Below are positions 1 through 11,604 of a stretch of DNA of 64,000 nt, piece after piece. This DNA comes from Balanoglossus misakiensis. Taxonomy: Eukaryota > Hemichordata. Positions within the stretch are counted from its first letter, which is position 1; every line of letters starts with the position of its first letter. The translations under genes were made by a program, and so were the position numbers. The notes under the pieces are model-generated. The model did not search any database and was not told the DNA's origin. It worked only from the letters and a program-made list of their open reading frames with translations. The stretch spans positions 2,914,001 to 2,978,000 of the forward strand of contig CM082593.2 in the NCBI GenBank assembly GCA_040954595.2, read 5' to 3'.

Positions 1-322
1 TGTGCATGCTTTAGCTTCTTGGCTTGTTTGCAAGGAGATCCACTATCAGATGACGCGGAGACGTGAATTATCCACCGAAGACTTTGTTTCAGCGTACCCC
101 GCTGAAGAATAGTTCAGGAATCGCTTAAAACATTGATGAGTCGGTCTCGCTAAAAACAACTCACGCGATATGTAAAAGAAATTTTCTTTGTGAGTCAACG
201 GAGCGGAAATCAGACGCGAGCGTCTTAATTTTATCAGCGCTTGATGACCGCAGGCGGTATTTAAATAAAAGAAATGCCGAAATGTCAATTTTGTGTGTAA
301 GTTTAATATTTCATTTACTTAC
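1..322. other. Intron 3 or 3' flank of the receptor gene
   Basis: This lies downstream of exon 3 on the minus strand. The donor at 322-317 shows that an intron begins here. The tail exon was looked for on the minus strand. The only weak candidate is a short basic open stretch at about 1-45 after a possible TAG acceptor, and it is too short to judge. No repeat or RNA gene was seen. Confidence 0.6.
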
Positions 323-523
323 CCTGAAATTATCATTAACTAGACCATACACAATAGGGTTAATGAAGCTATTCGCCATTGCCAGCCAGTGACAGCAGAA
401 ATAATAGATGACGAAGGATGGCCTGTCTTTGTTCAGTGTGAATCTGCCAAGGACGTTCAGGATGTTGAGAGGCAGCCAGCAGAACGCAAAGAGGCCAACT
501 ACAATGGCCATCATTTTGACCAC
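323..523 (-). CDS. Neuropeptide-type class A GPCR, exon 3 (TM6-TM7, start of helix 8); gene incomplete
   Basis: Third coding exon, 67 codons (residues 259-325), phase 0 at both ends. The acceptor is TTGCATCAACAG before GTGGTCAAAATG. The donor is TTCAGG before GTAAGTAAATGA, so a frame running past it meets a stop after three codons. Joined to exon 2 it gives SKRKVVKMMAIVV at the base of TM6, a strongly receptor-like junction. Seen: CWLP in TM6 (273-276), HWLAMANS leading into TM7, NPIVY (313-317) as the NPxxY motif, and VNDNFR opening helix 8. A receptor of this family normally continues with a cytoplasmic tail of tens of residues or more, so at least one further exon is expected left of position 323 or outside the window. 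I found no convincing tail exon in 1-322. Confidence 0.92.
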
Positions 524-819
524 CTGTTGATGCAAGAGTGGAATAATTGAGTAAGTGCATGGGAGGGTGGGAGGGAGGGAGGGAGGGAGAGACGCCCCTT
601 GGAATATTCATGTTGTTTTTACTAGTGGAACCGATGGCTCCGTTGTATAATCGATTTGTTTGGTTCCTGCTTCACTATTTATATTCGATGCACATAGTCA
701 GAATTCGTAAATGTGATTTGACTCACTACAATTTTGCGCGCTGGGAACTCAATCGATTCATCGCTAACTACTCTTGATGCCAATTGAACCAGGGCCGTTT
801 CCACAGGCGTAATTCTTAC
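524..819 (-). other. Receptor intron 2 (296 bp)
   Basis: Phase-0 GT-AG intron separating the loop 3 exon from the TM6 exon. It carries the G-rich tract at 561-590 described separately. The short distance to both exons makes the boundaries secure, because both sides continue the receptor reading frame exactly. Confidence 0.9.
561..590 (+). repeat. GGGA-type tract next to the exon 3 acceptor
   Basis: On the plus strand seven GGG runs are separated by A, T or single-base spacers. On the transcript strand this is a CCCT-rich pyrimidine tract ending 37 nt before the exon 3 acceptor. The plus strand is the template strand and has the form of a potential G-quadruplex. Confidence 0.85.
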
Positions 820-1221
820 CTTTCGCTTGGAGCGCGCATAGACCGCGTCTCTGTCGTGGTGCGCGTTTCCCGGTATACTTCGCCCCCAAAGGCGCCGCGC
901 CACCAGGTAGTATGTCACACCCAGCACACAAAAGGGAATCAGGGAGGTGATGGTCATGATGAAAATCTCGTATGCGATGCCGGTTCTTTTTTGCCACACT
1001 TCATCGCACACTAACAACTGCTCTGTCGGCGAGACGGGGAATTCCTGCACCTGCACGTAGACCAGCTGCACAACAGACAACGACATCGCAGAGCCCCATA
1101 TCAAGATGATAGCCACCTTGGCCGAACTTGTCGACATTCGCTTCCTCATCGGGTAAAACACGGCGAGGAACCGATCCACGCTGATGGCCACTAGTGTGTA
1201 GATACTCGTGGTTACAGATAC
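820..1221 (-). CDS. Neuropeptide-type class A GPCR, exon 2 (TM3 to intracellular loop 3)
   Basis: Second coding exon, 134 codons (residues 125-258), phase 0 at both ends. The acceptor reads TTAATTCCAG before GTATCTGTAACC; the donor reads AAGCGAAAG before GTAAGAATT. Seen: the rest of TM3 with VSVTTSIYTLVAISV followed by D140-R141-F142, a DRF variant of the usual DRY; TM4 with its Trp at 166; the extracellular loop 2 cysteine at 196 (LLVCDEVW), expected to pair with Cys116; TM5 with its Pro at 220; and then ARRLWGRSIPGNA, a loop 3 entry pattern typical of peptide receptors related to tachykinin, NPFF and GPR83 receptors. TM4 lacks the proline common near its end. The exon joins in frame to exons 1 and 3, and the joined product aligns as an ordinary class A receptor with no frameshift or stop. 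Confidence 0.93.
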
Positions 1222-1683
1222 CTGGAATTAAAAGAGACATTTCGATATTATCTAGAATACCGTGTGAGTGTTTACCATCACCGCTGAGGGAAAACTTCAA
1301 CCAAAAAGTAATAATAAACTCACCGACTTTATTAAAAAAAAACATCGTTTAAAATACCCATCGACTATCTTTTATAAGTACGTATTTTTAAATAATCAAC
1401 CTTAAACGTTGCGTCGTTTGGTTTTCTTTTGGGATTAATTTTAATTGTGATAAAGTGTTTCGAGCTATCAGCCGTGACTGAGTTAATCGAAATAATGTTG
1501 TTCAGTGAACTTACATTCCTTTCACGCATCTCAATCCAATTTGCTTCTAAATGAATGGCAATAGAAGACGCCATTTAGGTCAGCTATACTGGGTATATGC
1601 AGTTATGCTTTATATCCACGACTTCTTTATGATACCATACCTTTTAACCAATCCACCCGTGTTACACCAATCTACATGTATCT

Positions 1684-1711
1684 ATCCATCCATCCATCCA
1701 TCCATCCATCC
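1684..1711. repeat. (ATCC)n tetranucleotide microsatellite
   Basis: About seven near-perfect copies of ATCC/CATC, inside receptor intron 1. Confidence 0.95.
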
Positions 1712-4700
1712 ACCTACGCACCCTGTAAAACCCACACATGCATTCACCACTAAATCACCCACACTCTGGCTATAGCTAAACTACCCACTGATGCTGAATC
1801 TCAGGTGAGACTACGATCAAACTTTTAGCCATCGTGACAAAGAATGCACATAGCAATACATGCAATGTGGCAGACAAGCGTCTATACGCGTCACAATCCA
1901 GATTAAAGTGGCGCGTCCCTAAGTTGCGCGGATTCAAGGAAGTCTTTGCACGGAACCCAACTGTTCCTTTTGGTTTGTGACCATTTCCTTATGTATATAG
2001 CGCATGTCTTAATTCACAGCGAATCGTCTGTTCACAAATCAGCTGCTGGCTGTCAGAGATCTGTTAATGAGCTGCAATCTGCCGGGAATAGAATGAGATA
2101 CATGTACAAGATCTGCAATTTCCTAAACACGCAGAACCCGAGAGGCTTTGTGGATTCAAAGCATGCAATCTCAACAACTTCAACCTCAAAGCATTGAACA
2201 CGAGTCTCTGTTGAGGCAACGCCAACATGATAAAACAATCTTCGCGTTAGATGACCATATTGTTGCCATGACGACCAATGAGCTATTAAAGTGATGTGCA
2301 GCTTTCCCCCTAGCCATCTATCAGTATTTTATGCGAAAAGCAATTTCATTGATTGGCCTTTAAATATACCCCGTGTTCAGTAACAAATCATTCTTAAATC
2401 CCCTTAAAAGCAGTCTTAACATTTTTATCACTGTATTGTCGTCTTCGGAGAGATTATCTCATAAGTTCTCAAATTGAATCTTACCCGATTTCATTTACGA
2501 GTACATCAATGCATGTTAGAGATTGTACTCTGTTCATCGAGGTATATTATGGAGCACGTGACTTGGTCAATTACGCTCTTTATGGTGCATTAACCCTGTT
2601 GCCTGTCTGGTCTGCATATTATGCAAATGACTATAAGGGCTACATAAGCCCCCACTCCCCCACCTCCCCCGGCGGGCGATCAAAAGTTTTCTACGTTTCC
2701 AGGTCATTTCACGCCGACGCCTGAACGCTGTTCTACTAATACAAACTTCTCAACTGCAAGTCCCCAGCCACGCTGTTCAATTCAGCTACGCCGGAAGCAA
2801 AGGCCAAAGAGACTCTTGTAACCAATATCATTACATCCGCGTTCTTATTTCACGTTTTAAAATGTACATGTATAATTAAACCGATCTGGGAGAGTCTTAG
2901 CGATGACGACATGCCCTGGGTAATAACTTGAACGGTGGAGAGTTGATTTAATTGATCAGTCATCGCAGGTTAAATGGATAAAGTCCACCTATTGCCAGAT
3001 GCCTGGTTTCTCTGAGACCCCCGGGAGTCGTTTGTCTGTCCGTTCTTTTATCCCGTCTCCATATTTCAAAAATAACGGTTCCCTGAAAACCTACAGATCC
3101 GACATATAATTCTGTTTACATAAAATACTTTACTCACACGAGACCGAATATTTCATATTTGTCAGGTGAAGATCATTATCATTTTATGACTTTCTTTGCT
3201 GTATTTGCTTTAGCAGGTTAAGGAGTCTTTTTAGCCAAGTAATACAAGCCAAGCTTTGGATGAAACAAGAATAAGTGCAAAGTTGAACAGAAATTGCAAA
3301 TTTTGTACCATTTGGCTGCGTGTCATTTGTCCTGTGTCACAGAAGAATGTCCTCCCATACAAACTGTCTGGCCGCGGGAGAGCTCGCAGGATCTCATTGA
3401 GTTCGGAAAATGGTCTATTAAATCATCATTGCTTTCATGGCGTTCGGATAATGGACTATTGCGTCGCTGTGCACGAGATGATTTCATGGTCCACTATTCA
3501 GCAAAATGGTCTTCTCACCATTTCAAATGAACTGAGCTGCCCACTGGAGCAGAATGTGTGGCTTATGTAAACTCCCCAACACACGTAGGCAGCTGAGCCC
3601 CCTATACTGCACGGCTGCTCGTATCTCTGTTTGTACATCGTATGCGTCTAACCAACGAAAAGCCCCTTCCATTAGGAAACCATTAAATCTACAGTACCTA
3701 GCTTCTGGCCAGGGACCTGCTTCTAACTACCGTACAGTAAATACCCTAAAATGTCCTAAACCATGCATGGAAAAAATCGCAGTGGATCAACATGTACCGA
3801 CAGATTTTATCAGCGTATTTTAAAAACTCAGTGGTTTTTTTTTTTTTACCACAACGATAGTTCTCTAGGCTTTAAGGACAAGGTCGTCGATGTCACAGTG
3901 TAAATCGCGGCTTTAGGGCAATGAAGGAAATTCGAGGTAACAACTTAGATTCCATCTGTCATATCAATGGCAGTGTTTTGTGTGTTTTTCACAAAACGTT
4001 ATGAGAGCAACTATTCACTAAAGCAAGACTGTCTTAAATGGAGAGAGACCGTGTCAATGATTCATCATCAGCTCTAATCACATCAAAGTGGGATACAATC
4101 ACCTCTAACTTGTATAAGCTTAAATGTGGTTAAAGGATGCGTCTATAAGACCTGAGTGATGGCTCGCTTCTTTCAATTCAGATTCTCATCAAACATTCCC
4201 ATGGAAACTAACCAAACATTCAGTCGTTATACAACGTGCTTGAAATATAGATAAGTTGAATGTAATATTTCAAGACGCTAATTGGATATCAGGGCAGACT
4301 ATACGGAAGATCCAGCTGCGGACTATCCGCCGTGAGTGTTTTCCTAATCCTGCTAGCCACGGAATTAATCTGCTCTCAACCTCACTGCAGGTAATCCTCA
4401 TTAATCTTTCTGTCAGAGAAAAGTAATGAAACTTGTTGGTAGCGAACTGCACAGACGCAGTAGCCCTTAATTCTGCGTTGCCCCTGATATTAAGGCCGTG
4501 ATCCTATCCATTACAAGGCAAGGCGATCAAAGTATTCATCATTCCCTTGTTATTTCCGTCCGCCTGAAACTTTGCTTGCAGCGTTCAGGTGAGAGCAGCT
4601 GTGACGGAAATTTGCTGATGATCTTGTGAGAGTAATTGATTGTATCAGAGGGTATGAGTTAATAATATAGCTATCAATTATCGTTGTTCCACACATGTAA

Positions 4701-4755
4701 CATTGGCGAATGAGCAAGGACAGGCAAATATGAACACCTTGATCGAACGAGCGGC

Positions 4756-4930
<175 letters not shown>

Positions 4931-5469
4931 TTTCACCATAACCTTGATATTCTAGCACACGCTTCATTGCTAGAGCACGACATCTATCTTAGATATTGAT
5001 ATCTATTTATAAAGAGCTATTAAGGTAATCTTGTGAAGGGCAGTCATATCACTTGCGGTCGGTAAATGCAGAGTCGGCGACTTGACGACATCTTGTTTGC
5101 CAATGAATTACTACCTGGTGCCCCCTGTTTGACATTGTTTACACGTAGTTAAACTTAAGATATTATCGGACCCTACACGGTCTGTTTAACAAATTATTAC
5201 GAATCAGAAGTGCCATTTAAGCTGGAACTTTCTATCCGTTACTATTAGCAATACACGCGAGGGAAAAGCAAATCGATTCTTGTGATGCAAGTTGCGAGTT
5301 TTATACATTAGTCTTAAGCCATGGCACTTGCATCATACACGACGTCTAGGCGCGTCAGCCACGGGTAGGGGAAAACTGTCGAGGTTGGTACACAGTGTGT
5401 TAACGCTTAGTGCAAAATAGACAAAGATACTTGAAAAACACATGAAGACCCATACAAATATGGACTTAC

Positions 5470-5841
5470 CTGTTGCATGAAGGCGACCACTTTGCACAGA
5501 CCTCTACCGAACACCCAGTGGCCCAACATGGCTTGGACAAAGGAAAAGGGTATGCCGAAAATCGCCATGGTCACGTCCGACACGGCCAGGTTGATCAGGA
5601 ACGAGTTGAGGTTCTTCAGCGATCGGCTGTTGCAGGAGAGGACAACGATGACGGTGGTGTTGCCGACGATGGCCAGCAAAGCGGTGACGCTGTATATAGC
5701 CACGAGGACGGCCTGTCCCCCAGGGGAGATTGCCCACGGCTTCTGGAAATAGTAGAAATCATAAGAGTATGAATAGTTTCCATACCACGGAATGCTGTCG
5801 CTCAAAAGTTCATCGCCAACCGAGAGTACTGAAGATGACAT
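5470..5841 (-). CDS. Neuropeptide-type class A GPCR, exon 1 (N-terminus to TM3)
   Basis: First identified coding exon of a seven-transmembrane receptor, 124 codons. Seen: an extracellular N-terminus of about 43 residues with an N-glycosylation sequon (NYS, residues 22-24); TM1 about 44-69 with the GN motif (residues 60-61); TM2 about 80-104 with LAVSD (the conserved Asp at 89); HWVFG in extracellular loop 1 (108-112); and the TM3 disulfide cysteine at 116. The exon ends ATGCAACAG followed by GTAAGTCCA, a strong donor, in phase 0. The ATG at 5841 is preferred because it has a purine at -3 and gives a normal-length N-terminus. An in-frame ATG at 6006 would add 55 residues and cannot be excluded. 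Residue patterns resemble the GPR83, NPY, NPFF and tachykinin receptor group, which bind peptides at the plasma membrane and signal through G proteins. The ligand cannot be inferred. Any 5' untranslated exon is unidentified. Confidence 0.9.
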
Positions 5842-8654
5842 TGCACGCGCTCTGAAGAAGACGCGGAGACGCAGCACCGCGGTGAATGACTCAGGCCTAC
5901 TGCAAAGAGTCCATGCACATTTTACCACACCACACAGGAAACCTGTCGCATTGGTTATGCTTGCCTGTGCATAGGAATCCAGAGTATTACTAGAATGAAT
6001 CAGCATGCAGAGTCCAGGGCCTACGTCAGACAATATGTTTATTGTTAGAGGAGCCCGGTAAACTGGATTTCAAAGCAAATCAAGCTGCATAATGCGAAAT
6101 ATAGATATTCAAGTAGAATCAAGTGGATGACGAAATAAAAGAGGCCAAAATGGCAGTCTAGTCCAAATCTCTGGATTTATACGAACAATTTTGTAACACA
6201 CTTCATGCTTCAAAGACTCGATGCACTTCCACGAAAAATGAAAACCATGCCAATTTGATAATAAATTATTGCAATTTGCCGAAAAGATTGGAATCAGATG
6301 GCGATACATATACATTGGAATAAATGCATGTGACTGCCCTAGAACCAGACCTCCAAAAGGGGAATATGGCAACAAATTAACACTGCAATCGTTGTGAAAT
6401 GTTACGTAATCTCCTGGTGACAATTGATGTTAGGGGTATCACCCCTCGTTGCATGTTGCATGCTATAGTTCAATTACTCAGAAAGCACGGTACAGGTATC
6501 ATGCACCCTGACTACGTTAACGACAGTAGGGGGTCATGTCAGAACCCTTCGGTTGAACTGGCACATGGATCTTCAAGAAAACGCCCAAAGATCAGTGCTT
6601 GTGTATCACATGTTCCCTGCGGCCAATTGTAGTTTCCTTACTGTGGCTATACTCTCACGTAATATTTGACTGTCGGAATATCCGGCTATTAGAACGGGTT
6701 TCCAACTCCCCGCGGTGATTGCATGAACAAGTGCCCACTTTTTTTAATTCCACGTGTTCAGATCTGATTAGCAGAGATTAGAAGGGAGGGTAGAACCATA
6801 AGGGTTTGTCGTCTCGCAGAAAATGCAGCCATTATGTACTAGTATATCCGCAGGGCATTGGATTCAGGAGTGGTCCATTCTATGGCATTCTCCTAATGCA
6901 ATGAGACGGACAGAGTAGTTGTTCATATGAAACGCAGAACACCTTCGTCTGCTTGTTTTTGTCATTGGTTGGGTTTAGGAGAATAGACTGCGCCCTCGGA
7001 CGCCAATGTGGCTTCGACCATGCGTTCACTCTCTGCTACTTTATGGTAACTCGCCACTTGATGGCGCACTCGAAGACGAGGGCGGTATTTTATACATCTT
7101 AAGCAAAATTACTTCGTTTATTCACTGCGCAATGAGTGACTTTATGCACAAGAGTAGAAATGAACTCCGACGCGTGCTGGCGTACTGACTGACCGGCAAG
7201 TCGGCTGATGCTAAAAAAAAAGCGAAAGAATCCTGAGAACCTGTGGTGGCGTGAACCGAAGAACTTCAGAGTGTGAACAATTCTTCCTATGCCCCTCCCC
7301 CCAGAACTGATATATATCTTCACACCATATTCATTTCATGCGAAAAGTACGGTCAATTTTCAATAAACGGAAATCAGGCCTTCGCTAAAGTAACCACCGG
7401 ATTAACACGTTGCACGCTCCGTAACTTCCAACGAAAAACGTCCAAGCTCTGTGATTGCATCGTCGCGTCAATCAAGCGAAACTCAAGGCGCACGTCTTTT
7501 ACATTTGGGAAGCTGGGGAGGACGAGAAATGATCCGAGAGACATGCGAAAATTCTCCATGTTTTGTTTTTGCCCTCTAGTAAACGATGAAATTCCACAGT
7601 TTGACGCACAGCCTATAAACACAAATCGTCACTGCAAATATCCTCATATCTCGTTATATGTCGTGGATATTGCCACTTGTATGTTTATGATTTGCGATGG
7701 AGCTGATTTGAAGGAGGTCGATATAATTTGAACGCTGGCGGCGTTTTCTTCCTAATCTTACAAACGAGTGTCGTGCCAAACACCGCCATGATGGACAGTA
7801 ATACAAAGACATACCGCAGCCCCTCCATGGAGGAGGATGGACTGGGGTTATACTATATGACCTAGGCCTAACTACCGTTGTTTATACCGTTGCACATTCT
7901 GGAATTTACGTCGAGTTTTATCGACGATCTCTATGCATCATTCACAAAGTGCTTTAAAGTACCACTCTGCTCGGAGCTTCAGGCAACAATACAGTTTTGT
8001 GTTAAAGCTTGTTATTATCGCCAGTTTCACAGAATTAGGTGCGTCGTAGTCAAATAATTACTATGTGACACTCGTGTGTAAATTAGTTATTCATAGATGT
8101 TCTCAGGTCAAGTGAGAACGCAACGCGGTCGAACGGAAATTTGTGATCTGTACATCTGGTTCGGTTTAAACGAAAGGCAATTCCATTGTGTTATTTCCTT
8201 CAAGTAGCGTATCTCACAGATGGTGGCGCCCTACAGAAGACGCTAGTTTCGTGCTTTGCATGCTTTTGCACGCTTGTTCTCAGAGCAGAGTTTGAACATC
8301 AACCTCATACCTGCGCGCGCGTGAGAGTGACTTGAATGTTAAATGAAATTCCAGGACACACATCATCGGAATCTTTCACGTGATAGATACCCTTTCAAAC
8401 ACTTTGTTAGGTACATTTTTCACATGTTGCCAAGCTCTCGCATAAATGTAGTTTTCAGATGTATGCGGGTGGAATGCTTAATAATAGTCTCTCACGTGTC
8501 GCATACCGATGATTTAAAGATCCACAGTTTGACTATTTTCTGAGAATTTTCTGTTTCGTGTTTAAATATCAATGACAAACAACCTCTTACACTACACTTA
8601 AATGAACTCAAAGAATGAATCAGGGGGTCACCATGCAAATTTAGACTGGAGAAG
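5842..8654. other. 5' flank of the receptor gene, no gene seen
   Basis: Should include the receptor 5' UTR and promoter. A minus-strand TATAAATC at 6181-6174 lies about 335 bp upstream of the ATG, but I cannot show that it is used. An E-box CACGTG occurs at 6751-6756 and an octamer at 8633-8640. The open frames at 7273-7731 and 6399-6632 show no recognisable protein features. Confidence 0.5.
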
Positions 8655-8742
8655 TTTGTGTGGGGCTGCGGGTGGCCTCAGTGGCTTGGTTGGTAGACTG
8701 GTGGTTGGGTGGTTAGGTAGGTGGGAAGGTATGGGAGGTTAT
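8655..8742 (+). repeat. Degenerate GGT/GGTT-rich tract
   Basis: G/T-rich, built of imperfect GGTTGGT and GGTAGGT units. It looks like a decayed tetranucleotide repeat. Confidence 0.7.
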
Positions 8743-11540
8743 ATTAAAACTTACATTTCAACATCTAGTCACTGCAGTACAACGTAAACATTATTTTCAT
8801 GTTTTCAAAGTTTCATGCAAGCTAATCTAGACTTAAGTCGTTTGTATTCTCATATATCACTAAGCTTTGCTAAGTAAGATTTAATTATTCAAAATGTGCT
8901 GTCAGTTTTTGTAACCGGGTTACTCGTTTCACACCGATCTGGACTTTTAAGAAGCCAAAGCATTATCACAGCTTTACAATATTTCATCTTTACCTGGGTC
9001 GTCTTTTCCCCTTCAGATCAAGATTGCTCGGAGAGAAGATTGTCAGTTTGACACCTCGCTCGTGATTGGAGAGTCGTCAAGCAACTGGTCAATAAAACAT
9101 GCCGTGTGCGCAACATCGCGTCATATTTGCATAAAACGATCTAGACTTTCAGTCTGCGAGGGTTTACGCGAATGTCAAAGGTGGCCTAGTCAGGTGCGCA
9201 GAAGTGCGCTGATAATATGGAAATTAATTGTCCCCGGCTTCATCTTGCGCGGAAAGTGTGAAGGATTGAAAAACACATGATCGATATTTGCCCACCGGGT
9301 CCCCACCGACCATGCACGTGTCTCTTGCTGTCTGAAAACAGCGTCTGAAGGAGCTCACTGCCCATAAAGACATTAATATATAACAATAATGGGCAGGCAA
9401 AATTAATAACACATCGGTTCATAGGCTTCCCCTGAATTGATAGATAAGCAAAACTGGAAATATTAATAGGCCATCGTGATCCTGCGAGTAGGGGTCGACC
9501 GAAACAGGGATCTTGTTGTTCCGAGAGAGCAGTTTTATAATATACCGTGTCTCTGCCCTTGACAGGTTTAATTTTACGGTGGCAGTTACTAATTTTGCCC
9601 GCGTATTCATGAGTGACATTTGTTCGAGATGTTCGATCACACTTTGTGCCATTTTGGCCAGGGTTGCATTTTTAGTGAAACGTAATTTAAATCTTTCATT
9701 TCTTAACGGCCTAAGCAATCGTCTCTATATAAATGGTGCATTTTTATTTGAAATTTAGAGGACGGAATATCAACCATAGATGTACTTTAAGTTGTAACCG
9801 GAGCGTATAAAAAACACGACGAAGATTCTTGGGGATCGTAAAATGGATAATAGGCGTGTCGAGATCATTGAACTGAATAAGACGGTTCCAGTGCAAATGT
9901 TGAATGGGTGGGTTTCTTACCAGCCACGGCGCATGCGTGGGGGTAATTTCAGAATATTTGAGTCGGTTCAGTTCGTTACGTCTCATCAATATTGCATATG
10001 GACGGAGAGGGGAGTTGCCTGATGTGTTACCCCAAACTCGGAGCTTGAAGACAGGGTAGGTTCCAACCACCGCGAAAAGAAGTGCTTGCGTGTGCATTGG
10101 GTCCGTTTTCTTTTTCGAAGTCTCATCTCATCGAAGGGGCCAGAATTGACAGACTTTTGGACCAGAGCAGGCAACCATCGATCACGTCTTGCAAGGGTGA
10201 CGCACACCGGCGTTTATAGGTAAGTGCTTATACGCCTAAGGTTGTCGCATGATCATAAACGCTCACGAAACGACAAGGATTTGAACACCATGCAAGTGGT
10301 GTATTCAGATGCAATTTGCCCGGTTGTGCTGAGGAAAAATTTGACATCTATCTTCTGCTCTCAGCAGCTGCGAAAATACCGACAAATCTGCCACCGTAAG
10401 ACACCAGCTTAGCAAATATGTAACTGCACCAAGCGGATCGATTGTTTCACAACTGTGAACGCTGCAGACAATTTTCCCCTCATATTTTCGTCGGACTGTA
10501 CGTCGCATACGTTTACGATAGGCCGACTTTCTGCTATTCGTTGGAAAACACGTGTGACGCCGCCAAACGATAACAGATTAGACAAAACACGTGTAACTTT
10601 TGTGTAGTAAACAAGTCGTTTTCGACTCTGTGCCCCGTAGCGTACAGTTAGCCCTGACGCAAATAATACATTTCGAAATTTTCCGAATGTTCACGTTTGT
10701 CCCAGAACTAGATACGATGCTCCGATATTATTCACAGTACTGTGTACGCACGCTCGCACTCTCGGCCATACATTATGATTTATCGAGAAAAAAGGCAACA
10801 AACTTCACGCAACGTGTCTTGAATATTTGGAAGTTGAAGAAAAGTGTAAGATTTTCAAATTTATCCGTCAATGCAAGCCAAGAAACATGCATACGAGCAG
10901 ATCGGCCATGTGTAATATGAAGATACCCCCTCCCACCCCTAAAATATTAAACGAAGCCGTCTTTGACTGCTGCAATGAATGGTGGAAGGAACTATAACAA
11001 GATTATGGGGTGGTAAGAAGACGTGCCCGATACTTCAAAGTGATAATTACCAGTCTCGTTAAAATAAATGAATAATGAAACTGTCGGTGCTAATTCGAAC
11101 CTAAAGTGATTCAGACGATTTACGATTTTCTTTCTGATCTACGACACTAAGACAATTTTTCTTCGGCTTCGAGTGCAGTAAATTGTCCACATTGCAATGC
11201 TAGCACATTTGAATACAGCGCTCCCATATGCAGAGTATAATTATGGTAATAGGGGTACGAATATCAAATGAAATGAATATTTAATCACAATTACGTCATA
11301 TCATATAATTACTGTAGGCGATGAAGACTTTTCTTTAAATATTTCTAATATTCTTTTAATGTCACTTCGTTTGTTATATTTAAGTGTCATACTCGACAAA
11401 TATATAAAACGTGATTTCATACTGTTTTTTGAGATCAACACGTTTTCTGTATCTTAGGTGCATTACAATACACGAGCGTTGCATTTTAAATTACTGTGAC
11501 AATAGTATTTCGCAGACATTACTTCACATCACAGTAACAC
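8743..11540. other. Non-coding stretch, no gene seen
   Basis: Contains an octamer at 9125-9132, an NRF1-like palindrome at 9928-9937 and a direct repeat of AAAACACGTGT at 10545-10555 and 10584-10594. No exon is supported. Confidence 0.5.
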
Positions 11541-11604
11541 ACTACATTACATTACATTACATTACACTACACTACACCACAACACACTGTACTGCATTAC
11601 ATTA
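11541..11604 (+). repeat. ACATT/ACACT pentanucleotide repeat
   Basis: About four ACATT units followed by ACACT and ACACC variants and two further diverged units. A short decaying pentanucleotide microsatellite. Confidence 0.9.

Noticed and set aside
679-819. Continuation of the exon 2 frame past the donor
   Set aside because: The residues after SKRK are not receptor-like, and exon 3 continues the frame exactly.
1684-1711. Regular spaced repeats suggestive of a CRISPR array
   Set aside because: A simple tetranucleotide microsatellite without spacers, in an animal genome.
5407-5469. Continuation of the receptor frame past exon 1
   Set aside because: It crosses a strong donor (CAG before GTAAGT) and leaves the receptor pattern; the family sequence resumes exactly at exon 2.
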